In this document: piece by piece, positions 6,794 through 9,242 of the stretch
How the letters are laid out: each line of letters begins with the position of its first letter
How positions within the stretch are numbered: the first letter of the stretch is position 1
Assembly: GCA_002421445.1 (NCBI GenBank)
Contig: DIKB01000010.1
Coordinates: 1 to 9,242 of the forward strand
Direction of reading: 5' to 3'
Source of the DNA: Dehalococcoidia bacterium UBA5629
GTDB taxonomy: Bacteria; Chloroflexota; Dehalococcoidia; GIF9; UBA5629
DNA length: 9,242 nt
Made by a program: the position numbers and the translations under genes
The notes under the pieces: generated by a model
What the model was told of the DNA's origin: nothing
The model's input: the letters and a program-made list of their open reading frames with translations, nothing else
Databases searched by the model: none

Positions 6794-7720
6794 GTGAGAG
6801 GACTGGAAATCGCAGAGAGCTATTTCCGGGAATATGGCGTTCCCATGATAGAGCAGAAATTCAGCGATTACAAAAGCAGAATCGCTGCCGGGCTTGTGGG
6901 AGAGGGATCACAATGCTATGGATTCGATGATGAGATTTCAAGAGACCATGATTGGGGACCGGAGTTTTGTCTCTGGCTAAATCGGCAAGACTACGTGGCA
7001 ATTGGCACAAAACTGGTGGATGAATTAGCCAGGCTTCCTGTCGATTTCGATGGCATTGGAACGAGGAAGGTAACTGAGTGGGGGAAGAGGAGGGTTGGTG
7101 TTTTTGAGATCAAAGAATTTTATAAAAGGTTCATTGGCTGTGACCATGTCCCGGCGACTCTCAAAGAATGGCGTTACATTCCCGAAACGGCTCTGGCTGC
7201 TGCTACCAATGGAAAGGTTTTTTCCGACCCACTCGGAGAGTTCAGCAGCTTCAGGGAAGGGCTTAAATGCTTTTATCCGGAGGATGTTAGACTGAAGAAG
7301 ATCGCGTCACGGTGTATGTCTATTGCTCAGTTAGGACAATACAATTTCTTACGATGTTCTCGAAGAAATGAATTTGTTGCTGTCCAATATATCGAAGCCC
7401 AATTCTCTGCCCAGACTATCTCATTGATATTCTTGCTGAATCGGCAATACACACCTTTCTATAAATGGATGCATCGAGCGATGAAAGGATTGCCCATACT
7501 GGGGGAGGTAGTATATAAGCTATTGGGGGATATCGCTACCAGTTACGGAACAGGGAAGAAGAGCCGCCTTATCGGGGAAACCTGCGCTGTCATAATCGAT
7601 GAATTCCGCAGGGAGAACCTGAGCGATTCTCCGAGCGGCTTTTTTCTGGATCATGCCCCGATTATTCAGAGCAGGATTCAGGATACGGAGCTACGAAATG
7701 CCGATGTCCGGATGGAGTAG
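6794..7720 (+). CDS. DUF4037 protein with nucleotidyltransferase-like active site
   Basis: A 308-residue protein recognised as DUF4037 from VGEGSQCYGFDDEISRDHDWG (35-55), DPLGEFSSFRE (145-155) and LNRQYTPFYKWMHRAM (215-230). The first block fits a nucleotidyltransferase fold: G38-S39, eleven residues, then D51-x-D53, the GS...DxD metal and nucleotide site of minimal nucleotidyltransferases and kanamycin-nucleotidyltransferase-like proteins. A third acidic residue could be E105 or E108 in the strand VGVFEIKEF. The helical C-terminal half resembles accessory domains of such enzymes. The substrate is unknown; nucleotidylation of a small molecule, RNA or protein are all possible. The start is GTG 6794, with GAGGTGA six bases upstream. 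It follows the TPR gene by 33 bases and ends 43 bases before nadK. Family membership is fairly sure; enzyme activity is inferred. Confidence 0.85.
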   Translation: MRGLEIAESYFREYGVPMIEQKFSDYKSRIAAGLVGEGSQCYGFDDEISRDHDWGPEFCLWLNRQDYVAIGTKLVDELARLPVDFDGIGTRKVTEWGKRRVGVFEIKEFYKRFIGCDHVPATLKEWRYIPETALAAATNGKVFSDPLGEFSSFREGLKCFYPEDVRLKKIASRCMSIAQLGQYNFLRCSRRNEFVAVQYIEAQFSAQTISLIFLLNRQYTPFYKWMHRAMKGLPILGEVVYKLLGDIATSYGTGKKSRLIGETCAVIIDEFRRENLSDSPSGFFLDHAPIIQSRIQDTELRNADVRME

Positions 7721-7743
7721 GTCTATAGGAATTGTTCGCTTCC

Positions 7744-7773
7744 TTGACACTTTTTGAAAGGCGATGATAGACT
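7744..7773 (+). promoter_or_regulatory. Candidate promoter before or within the nadK start
   Basis: A perfect -35 TTGACA (7744-7749) is followed after 18 bases by a weak -10 TAGACT (7768-7773, 4 of 6). Transcription would begin near 7780-7782, at or just before the in-frame ATG 7782, which would make the message nearly leaderless. It would separate nadK and its neighbours from the upstream group. The weak -10 keeps confidence low. Confidence 0.35.
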
Positions 7774-8606
7774 TCAAGTCTATGAAACGTGTCGGTATCC
7801 TTTATAATCCAAAGACTGAGCAGGCTGTTACTTTCAGCAGTCAGGTCAAAACTTTTATGGATTCACACAATGTTGAGGTGTGGATTTGTTCATCATGGGA
7901 TGAAGATACAGCAAAAGCAAAAATGGCAGGCTCCGATCTCCTAATAAGCGTTGGAGGGGACGGTACGATCCTGCGTACTGTCAGAGTTAGTATTCCGCAT
8001 CCCATACCTGTCCTCGGGATTAATTTCGGCAAGCTAGGCTTTATGACCGAGTTGAAGGCTGATGAGGTATTCAAACAAATCCCTTTAGTGCTGGATGGCG
8101 CCGGCTGGATAGAGGAGAGAGCGATTCTGGAGATAAAGCTGCCCTCAAAAAACCGCACGTTTTTTGCGCTCAACGATGTTTTCGTGGGGCGCCGCAGTTC
8201 TGCACGTGTCGTGATTGTTGAAGCAAAGTTGAACGGAGAGTTCCTGGCAACGTATAAAGCTGATGGCGTTCTGGTATCAACTGCCAGCGGGAGCACCGGC
8301 TATTCGATGGCCGTATCGGGGCCTATCCTGCATCCGGAATCTCGGGAGATACTCCTCAAACCGGTCTGTGCCCATTTTACCTTCGATAAAGCACTTGTGC
8401 TATCGCCGGACACGGTTATCTCTTTGAAAGTTGCTACAACGCATGAGGCCATGATAAGTAATGACGGACAGGTGGAAATGCAATTGCAGGACGGAGATGA
8501 GATTGAGGTAAAACTCAGTGCTCAACGTGCGCGATTCTTACGATTACAGCCAAGGTCATATTTCTATCGTTCGTTGGAATCTAAATTGAGAGAGAAAGTA
8601 GTATGA
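7764..8606 (+). CDS. nadK: NAD kinase (ATP-NAD/polyphosphate kinase)
   Basis: NAD kinase phosphorylates NAD+ to NADP+, the only route to NADP in most bacteria. The 280-residue protein has the diagnostic motifs in order: VGGDGT (63-68), which binds the phosphate donor; GINFGKLGFMTE (85-96); ALNDVFVGR (135-143), the conserved ND pair; DGVLVSTASGSTGYSMAVSGP (167-187); SNDGQ (232-236); and the FLRLQPRSYFY end. Length is normal. The start is ambiguous. ATG 7764 has only a poorly spaced AAAGG before it. ATG 7782 would give MKRVGILYNP, a typical NAD kinase N-terminus, with no ribosome-binding site but a candidate promoter just ahead, and would make a 274-residue protein. The stop overlaps the next ATG (ATGA), so translation is coupled to the acetyltransferase. 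Confidence 0.96.
   Translation: MIDFKSMKRVGILYNPKTEQAVTFSSQVKTFMDSHNVEVWICSSWDEDTAKAKMAGSDLLISVGGDGTILRTVRVSIPHPIPVLGINFGKLGFMTELKADEVFKQIPLVLDGAGWIEERAILEIKLPSKNRTFFALNDVFVGRRSSARVVIVEAKLNGEFLATYKADGVLVSTASGSTGYSMAVSGPILHPESREILLKPVCAHFTFDKALVLSPDTVISLKVATTHEAMISNDGQVEMQLQDGDEIEVKLSAQRARFLRLQPRSYFYRSLESKLREKVV
7767..7783. repeat. Perfect 17-bp dyad (8-bp arms, 1-bp centre)
   Basis: The left arm ATAGACTT and right arm AAGTCTAT are exact inverse complements around a single C. The dyad covers the candidate -10 box and the second possible nadK start codon (7782), the position expected of an operator. As RNA the one-base loop would make a poor hairpin, so a DNA-binding dimer fits better than a terminator. 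Confidence 0.45.
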
Positions 8607-9076
8607 AAGTTGAAAAGGCAAGAATAAGTGATGTACCTCTGATTCATGAATTAGTCAATGAATTTGCGGGCAATGGCGAGATGTTGCCGCGGGCACTCAG
8701 CGAGATTTATGAAAATTTACGCGATTTTTTTGTAATCAGAGACGAAGAGGGCAGGACGATTGCCTGTGTAGCTCTGCATCTCAGCTGGTCTGATCTGGCA
8801 GAGATCAAGTCGCTTGCAGTGCACGGCAAACATCAGAAACAGAAACTGGGATCGGAACTGGTTCATGCCTGTCTTGATGAGGCCAGGGAAATCGGTATAC
8901 CCACGGTTTTCTGTCTGACGTATAAACCGGCGTTTTTTGAAACGTGTGGTTTTCACGTTGTTGATAAAATGGAGCTACCGCGCAAAGTCTGGTCGGAATG
9001 TTTCCGCTGTCCCAAATTCCCCGATTGTGATGAAGTTGCGCTTATTTGTACTCTCGCTCAAATGGAGGCAAAATAA
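8603..9076 (+). CDS. GNAT family N-acetyltransferase with Cys-rich C-terminus (short ArgA-like type)
   Basis: A 157-residue GNAT protein. The core runs from KARISDVPLIHELV (5-18) through ACVALH (54-59) and EIKSLAVH (67-74) to the CoA-binding helix HQKQKLGSELV (77-87), then YKPAFFETCGFHVVDK (107-122), where F-x-x-x-G-F is the usual GNAT beta-hairpin signature. The tail LPRKVWSECFRCPKFPDCDE (125-144) has Cys133, Cys136 and Cys142 and, as I recall, is typical of short stand-alone N-acetylglutamate-synthase-like GNATs; arginine synthesis is a plausible but unproven role. The first Gly of the normal Q-x-x-G-x-G pyrophosphate loop is Lys81 here (QKQKLG), which is unusual. The ATG overlaps the nadK stop (ATGA), and the stop overlaps the next start (TAATG). 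The GNAT assignment is secure; the substrate is not. Confidence 0.85.
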   Translation: MKVEKARISDVPLIHELVNEFAGNGEMLPRALSEIYENLRDFFVIRDEEGRTIACVALHLSWSDLAEIKSLAVHGKHQKQKLGSELVHACLDEAREIGIPTVFCLTYKPAFFETCGFHVVDKMELPRKVWSECFRCPKFPDCDEVALICTLAQMEAK

Positions 9077-9242
9077 TGCTGGTAGAACGAACAACGAGCA
9101 GTAAACAAATCTATGAAGGCATTGCAGTGAAGCTCAGGGTGGAGACTGTACAAAAGTCCAACGGCCACAAAGCCACACGCGAGATTGTTGAACATGCCAA
9201 TTGCATAGCTGCCGTGGTGCTCGATAATCAAAATCATGTGCT
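9076..9242 (+). CDS. Nudix hydrolase, ADP-ribose pyrophosphatase type (3'-truncated by window edge)
   Basis: Only the first 55 codons are inside the window. They read SSKQIYEGIAVKLRVETV, then SNGHKATREIVEHANCIAAVVLD, the standard N-terminal domain of NudF/ADP-ribose pyrophosphatases (S-x-x-IYxGx...LRVDTV...NG...REIVEHP). The Nudix box itself lies beyond the edge, so activity cannot be confirmed here. Family members cleave ADP-ribose to AMP and ribose 5-phosphate. The usual HPG turn after REIVEH is HAN here. GGAGG (9064-9068) sits seven bases before the ATG, which overlaps the acetyltransferase stop by one base. Placement behind nadK fits a nucleotide-cofactor housekeeping role. Confidence 0.85.
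   Translation, partial: MLVERTTSSKQIYEGIAVKLRVETVQKSNGHKATREIVEHANCIAAVVLDNQNHV

Noticed and set aside
7841..8296. 151-codon reverse-strand open frame opposite nadK
   Set aside because: It covers the conserved NAD kinase motifs in the opposite direction; low-complexity Ser/Thr/Pro composition typical of shadows.

Overview
The window looks like a piece of bacterial chromosome of moderate GC (about half G+C by eye). It carries two tightly packed housekeeping gene sets with a looser group of poorly characterised genes between them. All genes read on the + strand, and no stretch over 300 bases lacks a gene. PyrK points to a class 1B, NAD-linked dihydroorotate dehydrogenase, typical of Firmicutes, Chloroflexota and many anaerobes. 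Together with the YjbQ, NAD kinase, short GNAT and Nudix proteins, the style suggests a Chloroflexota (Dehalococcoidia-like) or other deep-branching anaerobe. That placement is a low-confidence impression, not a result.

Left block (1-4452), pyrimidine genes. carB, missing its first residues at the window edge, is followed with no gap by pyrK. pyrK overlaps by one base the GTG start of a yjbQ-type gene. That third gene is broken: the reading frame shifts near 4250, and a TGA then stands where family members have a conserved Trp. The rest of the normal C-terminus is readable to 4452 in the shifted frame.

Middle block (4453-7720), accessory genes. An AT-rich spacer of about 170 bases with a plausible sigma-70 promoter leads into four genes: a DUF4125 protein (4624), a small protein resembling the phage ABA-sandwich (BC1872-like) family (5302), a kinesin-light-chain-type TPR protein of regular 42-residue units (5771), and a DUF4037 protein (6794). 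The DUF4037 protein carries a nucleotidyltransferase-like GS...DxD signature. The genes are separated by 33-76 bases, each has its own ribosome-binding site, and no terminator is visible between them. They may form one transcription unit. A nucleotidyltransferase-like enzyme beside a TPR scaffold and two uncharacterised small proteins is the best candidate here for an undescribed system; its function is unknown.

Right block (7764-9242), a second tightly coupled set. nadK (NAD kinase) overlaps a GNAT acetyltransferase with a Cys-rich tail (ATGA overlap). That gene overlaps the start of an ADP-ribose-pyrophosphatase-type Nudix gene (TAATG overlap), which runs off the window. NAD kinase and a probable ADP-ribose hydrolase suggest a nucleotide-cofactor theme. 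A TTGACA box and a perfect 17-bp dyad lie at the nadK start and may drive or control this set.
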